A stretch of 54,237 nt of DNA from Candidatus Helarchaeota archaeon (GCA_013375455.1 JABXJT010000029.1:1-54237); one strand, 5' to 3'. Positions 18,511 to 27,349 are shown, counted from the stretch's first letter. Translations and numbers: made by a program. The notes: a model not told the origin generated them from the sequence alone.

Positions 18511-19692
18511 TCATATTTTTAAAAACATTTGATTGACTAATCCTTCCATTCTTTTAAAAAGGTTTTCACGATTTTTATTACTAATTTGAATGGTACAAAT
18601 CGGATCCTCTGGCTCCAACGTTATATTTGGATGAGGAATGTCAAACAAATACGGATGGGGCTCAATTTTTTGTATTTTTAAAGTTTTTTTTGCAAATAAA
18701 ACAACTTTCATTGCAAACCCTTGAAATTCTTCTAATTCTGTAGGAATTATTCCATTAATTGCATCAAGATGAAGCTTGACCGCATTCAGCTGGGATATCA
18801 TGGCCAAGAGTTCAATCGTGCCTGGAAATCTTGGGTTAATTTCCATGAAATAAGGTGTATTTTTTTTGAGCACGAAGTCAATCCCAAAAATTCCTGATAG
18901 CTTGAATCGTTTTGAAATTCTGATCGAAATTTCTTCAATTTTACGAGCAAGTTCTGAGGAACATTCGAAGGGAGTGACGTTACCACAGTATTTAAAAGGC
19001 AAAAATGTCCCATATTTCTGAATTCCAATCAATTGCTCATTAATTGAAAGGAATTTGAAGTCACGTTTATTCCCTACTAGGGTCGTACTTATATTTTCTC
19101 CATTAATAAATTCTTGAACATAATATTCGTCGAGTTTCTTTGAATTTTCATCAAGAAAATTGGCTAACTCGGATTCATTTCGAATTAAGCGGATTCCCAC
19201 CCCCCCTAATGTCTTAATTGGCTTGATAACAAAGGGAAATCCTGTAACATCCTTAAATTTCGTTACATTAGAAGGATCCTTCGCTAACAAAGTCATGGGA
19301 AAATTAATTTTATTTTGTTGGAGGATTTCGTGGATATCCAATAAATTCCGAGCAGCCCTAATGCACTCTGGGCTATTTCCAAGTATGGGGGCAGAAGAAT
19401 TTATTTTTTCCCATAGATCAGGGCGATCATCTAGTCCGCTTCCAAGCAATACGGAATCAATCTTTTCTTTTGAAATTACATCGAGAGCTAAATCGACTAA
19501 TATTTCTTCGTTACGAGTGTGATCCGGAAACGCTGCATACGATTTGAACTCAGGCCTAAAGACGGAATAAACTTTATCAACGAGCGAGAATAAATCTTGA
19601 TCACCCCAAAAATCAACGACAACAACTTCAAGCCCCATCTTCTTTGCTAATTGAGCTATTGCTCTCGCATTAAAGGAAACTACTAAAATCAT
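18511..19692 (-). CDS. ATP-grasp carboligase (COG2232-like)
   Basis: A 393-residue ATP-grasp enzyme. An N-terminal preATP-grasp Rossmann unit starts at VVSFNARAIAQLAKKMG. The ATP-grasp core has FPFVIKPIKTLGGVGIRL near 150-168, the lysine and glycine-rich loop that hold ATP, and FMEINPRFPGTIEL near 277, the Mg-binding Glu-x-Asn. This pattern matches archaeal predicted ATP-dependent carboligases related to those in methanogen cofactor synthesis. Such enzymes join a carboxylate to an amine through an acyl phosphate. The substrate is not deducible. It diverges from the RNase Z-like gene with a 54-base shared promoter region. Confidence 0.85.
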   Translation of the reverse strand: MILVVSFNARAIAQLAKKMGLEVVVVDFWGDQDLFSLVDKVYSVFRPEFKSYAAFPDHTRNEEILVDLALDVISKEKIDSVLLGSGLDDRPDLWEKINSSAPILGNSPECIRAARNLLDIHEILQQNKINFPMTLLAKDPSNVTKFKDVTGFPFVIKPIKTLGGVGIRLIRNESELANFLDENSKKLDEYYVQEFINGENISTTLVGNKRDFKFLSINEQLIGIQKYGTFLPFKYCGNVTPFECSSELARKIEEISIRISKRFKLSGIFGIDFVLKKNTPYFMEINPRFPGTIELLAMISQLNAVKLHLDAINGIIPTELEEFQGFAMKVVLFAKKTLKIQKIEPHPYLFDIPHPNITLEPEDPICTIQISNKNRENLFKRMEGLVNQMFLKI

Positions 19693-19746
19693 TTTTAATT
19701 ATTAATACTCAAACTTTTATTTAAAATTCAATTTGAGATGTGAAAA

Positions 19747-20493
19747 ATGCGAATCCAATTTTTAGGTACGGCCGGTAGTTCGGTCACGGCATTAAGAGGG
19801 AATGCATCAATTCTTATCGATGATGATCTCTTGATCGATGTAGGAGAGGGAACGACTCAAAAGTTGTTACAATTAAAGACCTTTAAAACCATCCGGACAA
19901 TTTTTATATCACACTTGCATGTTGATCATTTCTTAGGAATTTTTACATTTTTTTGGAAAAAATGGCTAACCAACGACCGAAACCCCATAACGGTTTATGG
20001 CCCTCCGAAAACTCAAGCAACAATCGACACGATTTTTGAGCTGACCTCCACTCCCATTGATGCTTTTAAATTTGAAATTCATTATAATGCCTTGGATCCA
20101 AAAGATACAATTTTAAAGCTAGAAAATATTTCAACAACGCGCGTGAATCATCCCATTTATACCTTAGCCTATCGGATTGATCGCGATAAGAGTATTTGTT
20201 ACAGCAGTGATACCGCTCCGCTCGACCGAATGATAACACTTGCGGGAGGGTGTGATGTGTTAATTCACGACTGTTCACTTCCAAGCAGTATGGCTGAACT
20301 GGCTCATCAATACTACCATTCAACCCCACAAGATGCAGCAGAAATTTCAAAGAAAGCGGGGGTGAAAAAGTTAGTTGTTTTTCATATTTTAGGGGAAATG
20401 AGTGACAAAATGGAACAATATAAACTGGATGCAGAGAACTATTTTGATGGAGAAGTAATCTTGGCTCAAGATATGAAGGAAATTGAAATTTAA
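19747..20493 (+). CDS. Ribonuclease Z-like metallo-beta-lactamase-fold hydrolase
   Basis: A 248-residue enzyme with the metal motif HLHVDH at about 57-62, GEG at about 38-40, SSDTAP near 157, HDCSLPS and HSTPQDAA near 175-200, and FHILGE near 217. These match the order in RNase Z (HxHxDH, SGDT, HEATF, HSTA, FHxS), the tRNA 3'-end nuclease. It is shorter than most RNase Z proteins, which have about 300 residues, and no clear flexible arm is seen, so it may instead be a related phosphodiesterase or arylsulfatase-like hydrolase. The ATG follows a short A/T-rich leader. It ends 8 bases from the convergent UPF0147 gene. Confidence 0.8.
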   Translation: MRIQFLGTAGSSVTALRGNASILIDDDLLIDVGEGTTQKLLQLKTFKTIRTIFISHLHVDHFLGIFTFFWKKWLTNDRNPITVYGPPKTQATIDTIFELTSTPIDAFKFEIHYNALDPKDTILKLENISTTRVNHPIYTLAYRIDRDKSICYSSDTAPLDRMITLAGGCDVLIHDCSLPSSMAELAHQYYHSTPQDAAEISKKAGVKKLVVFHILGEMSDKMEQYKLDAENYFDGEVILAQDMKEIEI

Positions 20494-20501
20494 GTTTAAT
20501 T

Positions 20502-20765
20502 TTAATCCTTAATAGTTTCTAAAACGCTTACTGCATTCCAAATTTTTGTTCTTGCATATAATGGACAATTAGGATCTTGAGAAATCTCATCTAATTTAGA
20601 GATAGCATTTGATGCGCGGATTGCCAAGGACTCAATGCTTTCATCTTCCATAGAGGTTATGCCCTCATTTGCTGCTCTGCGAATATTTCTTGGGACGCTG
20701 GTATCCTCGGCAATAGATGATAAAATGTAAATGACCTGCTTTTTCTTTTCTTCATTACTGGACAT
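20502..20765 (-). CDS. UPF0147 family protein
   Basis: An 87-residue, all-helical protein of the archaeal UPF0147 family. Typical features are IAEDTSVPRNIRRAANE near 18-34, RASNAISKLDEISQDPNCP near 50-68 and RTKIWNAVSVLE at the end. I start it at the ATG at 20765, beginning MSSNEEKK, because AGGTGA lies about 10 bases upstream; a longer ATG at 20777 has no such signal. The family is widespread in archaea and of unknown function. It follows the recombinase gene on the same strand, with a possible 47-codon ORF between. Confidence 0.88.
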   Translation of the reverse strand: MSSNEEKKKQVIYILSSIAEDTSVPRNIRRAANEGITSMEDESIESLAIRASNAISKLDEISQDPNCPLYARTKIWNAVSVLETIKD

Positions 20766-20898
20766 CTTTCGGATCACCTACCGACGTGATAATTGATGAA
20801 ATTCTATCTTTGAGTGTTAGTAAATGATGAATTTTAACTTTATGGTTAATACCCCTTTTTTTGAAGTTGTTCAAATTATGGCGTGTTTTAGAGGGCAT
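20755..20898 (-). CDS. Possible 47-residue basic protein between recombinase and UPF0147
   Basis: This ORF from ATG at 20898 to TAA at 20755 encodes 47 residues rich in Lys, Arg and His, beginning MPSKTRHNLNNFKKRG. It overlaps the recombinase end and the UPF0147 start by 11 bases each, as coupled operon genes often do, and fills the 122-base gap exactly. There is no clear Shine-Dalgarno motif and no recognised family. It could be a chance frame. Confidence 0.3.
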   Translation of the reverse strand: MPSKTRHNLNNFKKRGINHKVKIHHLLTLKDRISSIITSVGDPKDVQ

Positions 20899-21868
20899 CT
20901 GCTCTCGTAAAAGGGTGTGCTTTTCGATATTCCCGCATCCTGTGCTCATTCGTGACTTTAGTATAAATTTCAGTGGTGGAGAGGGATTTGTGTCCGAATT
21001 CTTCTTGAATAACTCGAATATCCATGCCACCTTCGAGCAAAAGGCGTCCTGTCGTATGACGACATTTATGCGGAGTAATTTTCTTTCCGATACCTGCTTT
21101 TTCGCGACATTTCTTTACAATCCGCTGAATTGTTCTCTTACTTAAGCGGGTTCTCTGTCTATTCAAAAATAACGCATCTTTCTCTTCAGGATTCCTAGCA
21201 ACGCCTCGCTCATTCTGGATAAATTGATGCATTAAATTAATAGTCACGGGATCTATATCAATAATCCTTTGTTTCTTCCCCTTTCCTTTGACAACTTTAA
21301 CTGTACAATTTATTTGATCTATATGGTTTATGTTTAACGCTTCAACCTCTGAAACTCGCATTCCAGTAGCTAACAGGATGCGTAACAATAATTGGTCTCG
21401 TAATGATTCTGCCGCCTCAAGAAAAAGCTTGTATTCTTCGTCATCCATAAAAATTGGGATGGATTTCTCAATTTTTGGCGTCTTAATGGCCTTGGTTGGA
21501 TCTGCTTGCACGTATCCCTCCTGATGGCAGAACTTAAAGAACGAGCGGAGGCAACAAATTTTACGATGCAAGCTCCTATCACTATACTTTTTTTCAGAAT
21601 CTAAGAAATATAAGAAATTCCTGATATCCGATTTTGTAATTTCCGTCAATGGGATTTGCTTAAAATCCTTAGCTCCATCATGACCATTTCGAAACTCATT
21701 TAAAAATCGGAAAAATAGTAAAAGATCTGTTTGATATCCATAAATTGTCAGGGCTGAATACCTGGCTTCAATTTTAAGATGCCGTAGGAACTCTTTTACT
21801 TCAGGGAGATGATTTAAAACCACCTTGAGTTCTTCATTCATTTCCTGCACCAACGGCGTGAAACACAT
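20888..21868 (-). CDS. Tyrosine recombinase, XerA/XerC-D type
   Basis: A 326-residue site-specific recombinase with the usual two domains: an N-terminal SAM-like core-binding domain (about 22-118) and a C-terminal catalytic domain. All catalytic positions are visible: Arg171 in ATGMRVSE, Lys near 197 in KGKGKKQR, His267 and Arg270 in HKCRHT, His293 in FGHKSLS and the nucleophile Tyr302 in EIYTKV. A start at Met10, before NEELK, is also plausible. The length fits chromosomal Xer proteins that resolve dimers at dif. No adjacent integrase cargo or att repeats were seen, so a housekeeping XerA is more likely than a mobile-element integrase. Upstream lies a 630-bp gene-free region. Confidence 0.9.
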   Translation of the reverse strand: MCFTPLVQEMNEELKVVLNHLPEVKEFLRHLKIEARYSALTIYGYQTDLLLFFRFLNEFRNGHDGAKDFKQIPLTEITKSDIRNFLYFLDSEKKYSDRSLHRKICCLRSFFKFCHQEGYVQADPTKAIKTPKIEKSIPIFMDDEEYKLFLEAAESLRDQLLLRILLATGMRVSEVEALNINHIDQINCTVKVVKGKGKKQRIIDIDPVTINLMHQFIQNERGVARNPEEKDALFLNRQRTRLSKRTIQRIVKKCREKAGIGKKITPHKCRHTTGRLLLEGGMDIRVIQEEFGHKSLSTTEIYTKVTNEHRMREYRKAHPFTRADAL

Positions 21869-22501
21869 ATTTCACAACATTTAAATCCCCATAAAAATTT
21901 TTAAAGTGTAAAATATTGGGATATTTCCTCTCGATTAATTTGCGCAAAAGATTTAGGAAAATTTTTTTGACAATTTTTGATTAGTTTCACGTTAAAATGC
22001 CATAGGCATTCATAATTTCAACCGATCTGTCAAGTAAATAAAAGTGGATAAATTCCCATGATTTCATTACTTTGACTTGCCTCTCGGATGATGGTCTCCT
22101 TGCAGTTACGAACTGCTCGCTCCTTCATCGTCATCCGAGACCTTTCAGCGGGATCGGGTCTCGCTACATTCTGATCATCACGGTACATTACGCGACCATT
22201 CATTATAAATCTGCCCTACCCAAATGCGCAAATTGCATTTTTGCGCAAAATACACCCACCCAAAAACAAAGTGAGGCTGTTTATTTTTATTGAAATTTAT
22301 TAACTTTTATTCACTTTTTAGAGCTGTTTCATCAAAATTTTTCGATTGACGTATAAGAGTATAAGGCATCAAAAATCGAAGGAGTGAACTGTGATTTTCG
22401 CAATAAATTCCCAACCACTTGAAGAATATCAAGATAATTCGTAAGCTTATTAAATTATTCTTAATTTTTACTTTATGAGCTAAAATAATTAGATTTATAA
22501 T
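21869..22501. other. 633-bp gene-free region upstream of the recombinase
   Basis: No convincing protein gene lies here. Besides the GC-rich element, it holds the palindromic word TTTGCGCAAA near 21940-21949 and again near 22240-22249, with a related TGCGCAAA near 22225. It also has a small hairpin AATGCC-ATA-GGCATT near 21996-22010 and an inverted repeat TTCGATT/AATCGAA at about 22341 and 22373. A GTG-started 17-codon frame at 22391-22444 follows a GGAG motif and could be a leader peptide, but nothing else supports it. Repeated palindromes plus a structured RNA candidate next to a Xer gene might mark a regulatory or replication-related site. Confidence 0.5.
22036..22180 (-). ncRNA. Candidate structured RNA gene in a GC-rich island
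   Basis: A stretch clearly richer in GC than the surrounding intergenic DNA lies within a 630-bp gene-free region; in AT-rich archaea such islands are often RNA genes. Plus-strand coordinates: CTCGGATGA at 22082-22090 pairs with TCATCCGAG at 22132-22140. Inside it GCAGTT/AACTGC (about 22102-22115) forms a short hairpin. CGAGACC at 22136-22142 pairs perfectly with GGTCTCG at 22157-22163. The first and last stems share CGAG, so they exclude each other. On the minus strand a TTTATAAT box near 22203-22210 places a start near 22180, and a T-rich stretch near 22035 could end it. Strand and ends are inferred. It matches no RNA family I can name. Confidence 0.45.
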
Positions 22502-23464
22502 TTGGCTCGAAATAACCGAAAAAAGTTATTAGATTTGAAGAAAGAGGAAATGGAGTCTTCTCGACTAATGAATGAAACGACACTTTCATCTAGAAGTAGT
22601 AAGGAGACTAAAGGGGTATTATTAAATAAAATAGTTAATGATCTAATGGCAAATTGCGATAGTTTATTAGCTGTAATTATTGCTGACTGGCAGGGACTCT
22701 CGTTTGCGAGCAAATTGCCCAAAGATGTTAATGAAGACGAGATCTCGGCAACAACTCTCTTTACGTTGGAAGGAGCCGAAGGAACTCGGAAGGAACTAGA
22801 TAAATCTTTGCTCGGAAATAAATTATCTTATGTCATACTCGTCACGGAACGGCTTGGCAAACCTGCTTATATGGTTATCTTTCCTATCGACTCGCTAGGT
22901 TATATTGCAAGCATTTCACATATGCGCGAGGATATGGGGGTTATTATTCAGAATATGAGAGGGGCAGCTAAAAAAGCCGCTCAAATCCTCGTAGCTCCAA
23001 ATAAAGGTGCGCAGGCAGATACGGAGAGCGTAGAACAGCTTCTTGCTCCTAAATATGATCAATTGATGAAAAAATTAGAAGCATTAAAAAGCGTGAAACT
23101 ACCGTTCCTCGAAACTGCCGTAAATGGATCACCTTCCAGCCAAGTCACACCCATAAACAATTACATCGAGGCACCACCCCTTCAAGAAATTCCTGCGATG
23201 GACCTTCCAGTGGTCGGTGGCCCCCCAACTCCCCCAGATGCTCCCTTAGATTTCATTGAAATTGAAGCTGAAATAGATGATCTGGAACCCGGGATTCTAC
23301 CAGGACCTCCGCTGGCTAAGTTTCAAGTAACTTTTAAAGATGCTAAGGAGATTAAATACACAGTCGTTCTTCAGGCTGCTGATGAACTTGATGCTGAAGT
23401 ACGGATTAAGGATAGGGAACAATTCAACTTAGTAGAGATCATCTCAATAATAAAAATTGAATAA
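22502..23464 (+). CDS. Roadblock/LC7 domain protein with Pro-rich linker and C-terminal beta domain
   Basis: A 320-residue protein. After a charged N-terminal helix, residues 38-165 form a roadblock/LC7 domain (LLNKIVNDLMANCDSLLAVI, ADWQGLSFASK, YMVIFPIDSLGYIASI and a final helix). A linker rich in Pro runs from about 205 to 260. The last 60 residues look like a small alpha-beta domain (KFQVTFKDAKEIKYTVVLQA). Roadblock proteins act as GTPase regulators or scaffolds, as in MglB or Rag/Ragulator. No small GTPase is adjacent. The start is a TTG at 22502; an ATG at 22550 close behind GAGGAA is an alternative. Confidence 0.8.
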   Translation: MARNNRKKLLDLKKEEMESSRLMNETTLSSRSSKETKGVLLNKIVNDLMANCDSLLAVIIADWQGLSFASKLPKDVNEDEISATTLFTLEGAEGTRKELDKSLLGNKLSYVILVTERLGKPAYMVIFPIDSLGYIASISHMREDMGVIIQNMRGAAKKAAQILVAPNKGAQADTESVEQLLAPKYDQLMKKLEALKSVKLPFLETAVNGSPSSQVTPINNYIEAPPLQEIPAMDLPVVGGPPTPPDAPLDFIEIEAEIDDLEPGILPGPPLAKFQVTFKDAKEIKYTVVLQAADELDAEVRIKDREQFNLVEIISIIKIE

Positions 23465-23625
23465 TTCTCTCGCTTTTTTAAAATTCAATACGCAGATCCG
23501 ACTTTAAAGGTATATATTTCTTCTTTCATTCCTAAGATCTTCCTAAGTCCGCTTTATATCTTGTTTCTGAATTCCCCCTCTTGAAAGGCGAAACATAATT
23601 AAAAACTTTATTATTTGTAGATTCA

Positions 23626-25098
23626 ATGTCTTCCCTTTCAAAAATCGACAAGTTCTTTAACCCAAAATCAATTGCCTTGATTGGAGCAAGTAGGAAACCC
23701 TATGGTGCTGCTAATACCATTCTCACGGGTCTTTTGTACAAACAATATCCAGGCGAGATTTATTTAGTTAATAATACTGCCCATGAAGGCGAACAAGTCC
23801 ATGGACTTCGTTTATATAAAAATATTTTAGATTGTCAAACAAAAATTGATTTAGCATTTATCATTGTGCCAGGTAAATATGTAAAACCAGTGATTGAGGA
23901 TTGCATTGAGGTTGGAATAAAAAGTGGAGTGATTATTTCAGCAGGATTTAAGGAATCCATTTTATATGATGAAAAAAAGGTAAAGTTAGAGAGAGAAATT
24001 GTCGCACTTGCCCGGGAAAATGGACTTAGGCTTATCGGTCCCAATTGTAATGGTGTAATTAATGTTAATGCTTCATTTTATGCCTTTTTCGGTCCGAGAA
24101 TAAAGGTCCAGCCCGGCCATTGTTCCTATGTGACACGTGGTGGTACAGCAGGCGGATTCATTTTGATGGGTTCGGCGCTATATGGTCGAGGATTGGGAAT
24201 TAACAAACTTGCGAACATTGGAGACGCCTGTGATCTGACGATTGGGGACTTCATTCAATACTATGACCAAGATCCGCAAACTAAAGTGATTGGAGTATAT
24301 ACTGAGGGAATCACTGAGGGCTCTAAACTGTTGAAAATTTTAAGAAACGTAAATAAACCTGTGATTTTCTATAAATCCGGTCAAACTTCCGCGGGACAAC
24401 GTGCTGCGATGTCACACGTGGGTGCTATTGCCAGTACTGAGACAACTTCTATTTATCAAGGTTTCCTTTCACAAGCAGGAGTAATTCCTGCAAATACCGT
24501 GGAAGGAATACTAGATTTAGCCGCGGCATTTAGCCATTCGGTATTACCCAAAGGCAATAAAATCGGTATTTTCACTTTTGGAGGATCCTTAGGGGTTATG
24601 ATGACGGATGCTGCAGAAAAACACGGCTTAGATGTGGCACCACTTAAATCTTCACAAATTGAAATTTTAAATCGAATGTTACCTGAATACTGGTCACATT
24701 CTAACCCTATCGATGTTACTGATGGAGCCAGGGTCTTTGATCCCCGCAATCTTATAAAACTCTTCTCTATAGTTCTTGAAGAGTATGATGCCCTCTTTAT
24801 CATAGCCCCCGTTTTCGAAAATGATCAAATATTTGATTATTCTAAAAAGGAATTTGATTTTAGAGCAATGTATCGTCACTTCGTCAGAGACAATATTAGG
24901 CGATACAAACGTCTTACCGAAAGCGGAAAACCAATTTTTGTATTAGGGGAGTATGGAGAACTTTCAGAACTTTTCCATCAGAGCCACATTCCTGTCTATA
25001 ATTCATTTGAGCGATTGGCTAGAGCCTATGCTGGGCTGTATCGCTATACAAAAGTTTTAGAAAGAAAAAACCGGAAGAATAAACCAGAATCAACCTAA
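23626..25098 (+). CDS. NDP-forming acyl-CoA synthetase alpha-chain-like protein (copy 1)
   Basis: A 490-residue protein of the ADP-forming acetyl/acyl-CoA synthetase (ACD) alpha family. It has a CoA-binding Rossmann domain (SIALIGASRKPYG near 16) and two succinyl-CoA-ligase-like domains. The phosphorylated His lies in MSHVGAIAS near 265, where most relatives read SHTGA. RLIGPNCNGVINV near 138 is also typical. One family signature, usually SQSG, is replaced by TRGG near 169, so its catalysis may differ. These enzymes make ATP from acyl-CoA together with an ATP-grasp beta chain, which is not encoded nearby. It is the first gene after the roadblock gene and is followed by a convergent zinc-ribbon-like gene. 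Confidence 0.85.
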   Translation: MSSLSKIDKFFNPKSIALIGASRKPYGAANTILTGLLYKQYPGEIYLVNNTAHEGEQVHGLRLYKNILDCQTKIDLAFIIVPGKYVKPVIEDCIEVGIKSGVIISAGFKESILYDEKKVKLEREIVALARENGLRLIGPNCNGVINVNASFYAFFGPRIKVQPGHCSYVTRGGTAGGFILMGSALYGRGLGINKLANIGDACDLTIGDFIQYYDQDPQTKVIGVYTEGITEGSKLLKILRNVNKPVIFYKSGQTSAGQRAAMSHVGAIASTETTSIYQGFLSQAGVIPANTVEGILDLAAAFSHSVLPKGNKIGIFTFGGSLGVMMTDAAEKHGLDVAPLKSSQIEILNRMLPEYWSHSNPIDVTDGARVFDPRNLIKLFSIVLEEYDALFIIAPVFENDQIFDYSKKEFDFRAMYRHFVRDNIRRYKRLTESGKPIFVLGEYGELSELFHQSHIPVYNSFERLARAYAGLYRYTKVLERKNRKNKPEST

Positions 25099-25110
25099 AT
25101 AATGAAGAGT

Positions 25111-25509
25111 TTAGTAAATTTGTTCCTTTTCTTCTTTTATATCTTTAGTATCCCACAAAAAACGGATTTTATCATAAATTATTGGACTGATCTCTCGAGT
25201 GATGAGGCGCCCATGTTCCGGACACGAGAGAAAGATTGTCACCTTTTTTTTAGTTATTGCTGTATCCAAGATCTCTGCTTCCCGAAAACATTTCTCACAA
25301 CGAAAGATTTTGTCTGCTATGGGGAAATATAAATTTTCCAGCTCATTTAAAGGGAGTTCGTTCGATATAGTTTCTATTTGTTGATCCACTGGACATATAA
25401 CTGTTAATTCACTGAGAAGGACATCCGTTCCTTTTTTGGCTCTAAAGTTACAAATTAAATAGGGGGCTTCATGTTCCTTACATTTCAAGATTTCATCTAA
25501 ATCCAACAT
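25111..25509 (-). CDS. Small cysteine-rich protein, putative zinc binding
   Basis: A 132-residue soluble protein with four Cys-containing knots: CKEHE near 10, ICPVD near 38, RCEKCFRE near 71 and SCPEHG near 95. The two CxxC/CxEH-type pairs at each end suggest two zinc sites or one split site. No DNA-binding helix is clear. It converges with the acyl-CoA synthetase gene (12-base gap). I do not recognise the family; similar short zinc proteins of unknown function are frequent in Asgard genomes. Confidence 0.65.
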   Translation of the reverse strand: MLDLDEILKCKEHEAPYLICNFRAKKGTDVLLSELTVICPVDQQIETISNELPLNELENLYFPIADKIFRCEKCFREAEILDTAITKKKVTIFLSCPEHGRLITREISPIIYDKIRFLWDTKDIKEEKEQIY

Positions 25510-25687
25510 AAAGATATAAACTCCTGAGATTAGGTGTTAATATCAACGTGATTCTCTCGATAAAAGTTATTTGGATTTCACGATTGAAAGATAAAGTCCT
25601 ATGAAGTAAAAAAACTGAAAAATTAATTAATAAATATATAAAAAACCCATTATATTTTTTTAGATAATAAGTAAGATGTGATTTGAA

Positions 25688-26446
25688 ATGGGACGCTTAG
25701 ATGGGAAGGTAGCTGTAATTACTGGCTCTGGAAGAGGAATTGGACGTGCTGCAGCAATTTTATTTGCCAAAGAGGGCTGTAAAGTTGTTGTAAATGATAT
25801 CGATAACGACGTTTGTGATGCTGTTGTAAAGGAAATAAAAGATGCAGGTGGAGATGCAGTGGGAGCTGGAGGCTTATCTGTGGCTAACCGCGAAGACGCC
25901 CAAAAAATTATTGATACTGCTATCAATACTTGGAGCAAAATTGACGTATTAATAAATAATGCTGGAATTCTTAGAGATCGAACGCTTCATAAAATGTCGC
26001 AACAAGAATGGCAAGATGTAATTGATGTGTGTTTAACCGGAACCTTCAATTGCACGCAAGCTGCTTATCAATACATGCGTGAACAACAAAGTGGGCATAT
26101 CATTAACGTGAGTAGTGTCGTGGGCACGAGAGGAAATATTGGTCAGACAAATTATTCTGCTGCAAAAGCAGGAATAATTGGTTTTACATATGCTTGTGCT
26201 CAAGAATTCGCTCGATTTCGAATTAAAGTAAATGTTATCTGCCCTGCAGCTCAAACCAGATTAACCGATTCAGTCCGTCCAGAAGTACTAGAACGCATGG
26301 TGGAAAGATCTAAAAGGACACCATTTGGAAAGCGGGCTCAGCCAGAAGATGTCGCACCCACGCTTTTGTGGCTTGCATCCGATGAAAGTGAATTTATCGC
26401 TGGAAACCTCATCTTCGTGGATGGTGGTTCTCATATTATGAGATAA
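25688..26446 (+). CDS. Short-chain dehydrogenase/reductase (FabG-like)
   Basis: A 252-residue classical SDR that uses NAD(P)H to reduce a carbonyl or oxidise an alcohol. TGSGRGIG at 12-19 binds the cofactor, NNAG lies at 90-93, the catalytic Ser is in NVSSV near 142 and Tyr156/Lys160 are in YSAAK. The C-terminal FIAGNLIFVDGG is the usual family end. It most resembles 3-oxoacyl-ACP/CoA reductases. A TATA-like A/T block at about 25630-25642 precedes the gene. It heads the plus-strand run with the sirtuin and second acyl-CoA synthetase chain, which suggests beta-oxidation-like or 3-hydroxyacyl chemistry. The actual substrate is unknown. Confidence 0.9.
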   Translation: MGRLDGKVAVITGSGRGIGRAAAILFAKEGCKVVVNDIDNDVCDAVVKEIKDAGGDAVGAGGLSVANREDAQKIIDTAINTWSKIDVLINNAGILRDRTLHKMSQQEWQDVIDVCLTGTFNCTQAAYQYMREQQSGHIINVSSVVGTRGNIGQTNYSAAKAGIIGFTYACAQEFARFRIKVNVICPAAQTRLTDSVRPEVLERMVERSKRTPFGKRAQPEDVAPTLLWLASDESEFIAGNLIFVDGGSHIMR

Positions 26447-26502
26447 ATCCAAAGAATTAAAGATTTACAGTTCCCTAACGAATAGTTTGGAGATGAATTT
26501 AC

Positions 26503-27303
26503 TTGGATGAAACTTTAAAACAAGATATTGTGGATGCAGCGAATTTAATTATTCGTTCAAAATATGTGGTTGCTACAACAGGTGCCGGGATCTCCGTAGA
26601 GAGCGGAATACCTCCTTTCCGCGGACCAGGAGGACTATGGACCAAATACGGAGAGCCTCCTCTGGACGGATATCAAAGATTCTTAGCTAATCCTAAAGCA
26701 TATTGGGAAAGCCGAATGAAGAATCCTCCAGCGTACCTACAAGGTTTAAGGGAAACCATTGCAAAAGCTGAACCGAATCCAGCCCATCTTGCGCTAGCTG
26801 AAGCTGAAAATATTGAATATAAATATGGAAAGCTTTTGAAATGGTTAATCACACAGAATGTTGATAACCTGCATCGAAGAGCGAGATCTACCCGTATTAG
26901 TGAGATTCATGGCAATGCTACCTTCTATCGCTGTGTAGATTGCAATGCAAGATATCCCCGAGAAGGTTTTAAAATTGATATGAATGATTTACCACCAAAA
27001 TGTCCAGAATGTAAAGGGATTATTAAGTCAGATGGAGTCTCCTTCGGCGAACCCATCCCACGAGACACGTTAACAAAATGCTTTCTAGAAATCTCAAAAT
27101 GTGATTGTCTTTTAATCGTGGGAACTTCAGGAACCGTTTATCCTGCAGCCTCTTTCCCGACTTCAGTGAAAGGGAATGGTGGAATCCTTATCGATGTCAA
27201 TCTCTATGATTCCCAATTTCAACTAATGAGTGATATAGCGCTAAAAGGAAAATCAGGCGAGATTCTTCCAGTATTAATAGACAATATTAAAGAACTGATT
27301 TAG
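26503..27303 (+). CDS. Sir2 family NAD-dependent protein deacylase
   Basis: A 266-residue sirtuin. GAGISVESGIPPFRG at 27-41 forms the NAD site, TQNVDNLH at 117-124 is diagnostic and His136 in EIHGN is the catalytic base. A zinc site is formed by Cys144, Cys147, Cys167 and Cys170. The later GTSGTVYPAA is typical. Translation starts at a TTG at 26503 with GGAGATG about 8 bases upstream. It lies between an SDR and an acyl-CoA synthetase chain, a sensible place for an enzyme that could control acyl-CoA synthetases by lysine deacylation; that link is inference from context. Confidence 0.93.
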   Translation: MDETLKQDIVDAANLIIRSKYVVATTGAGISVESGIPPFRGPGGLWTKYGEPPLDGYQRFLANPKAYWESRMKNPPAYLQGLRETIAKAEPNPAHLALAEAENIEYKYGKLLKWLITQNVDNLHRRARSTRISEIHGNATFYRCVDCNARYPREGFKIDMNDLPPKCPECKGIIKSDGVSFGEPIPRDTLTKCFLEISKCDCLLIVGTSGTVYPAASFPTSVKGNGGILIDVNLYDSQFQLMSDIALKGKSGEILPVLIDNIKELI

Positions 27304-27349
27304 CTTCTAATAACTTTAAATGAAATTCATGAATTGAGATGATAATTCA

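Noticed and set aside
20888..21868. Integrated mobile element carried by the tyrosine recombinase
   Set aside because: No flanking direct repeats, tRNA target or phage/plasmid genes; neighbours are ordinary archaeal genes.
21869..22080. A dif site for the XerA-type recombinase
   Set aside because: No 28-bp sequence with two 11-bp arms and a 6-bp spacer was found; the AATGCC/GGCATT hairpin is too short.
22081..22140. tRNA gene in the GC-rich block (GCAGTTCGTAACTGC on the minus strand looks like a T-arm)
   Set aside because: The loop reads TTCGTAA, not TTCRANY, and no acceptor, D or anticodon arms with the right spacing surround it.
22140..22182. C/D box sRNA on the minus strand (GTGATGA box with a later CTGA)
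   Set aside because: The spacing between boxes is about 26 nt and no convincing D' and C' boxes exist; the stems extend well beyond it.
22072..22293. A 73-residue ORF across the GC-rich element
   Set aside because: It has no Shine-Dalgarno, its composition is unlike neighbouring proteins, and it runs through the hairpin stems.
22391..22444. A 17-codon leader peptide before the roadblock gene
   Set aside because: A GGAG motif precedes its GTG, but there is no conservation evidence and the frame is too short to judge.
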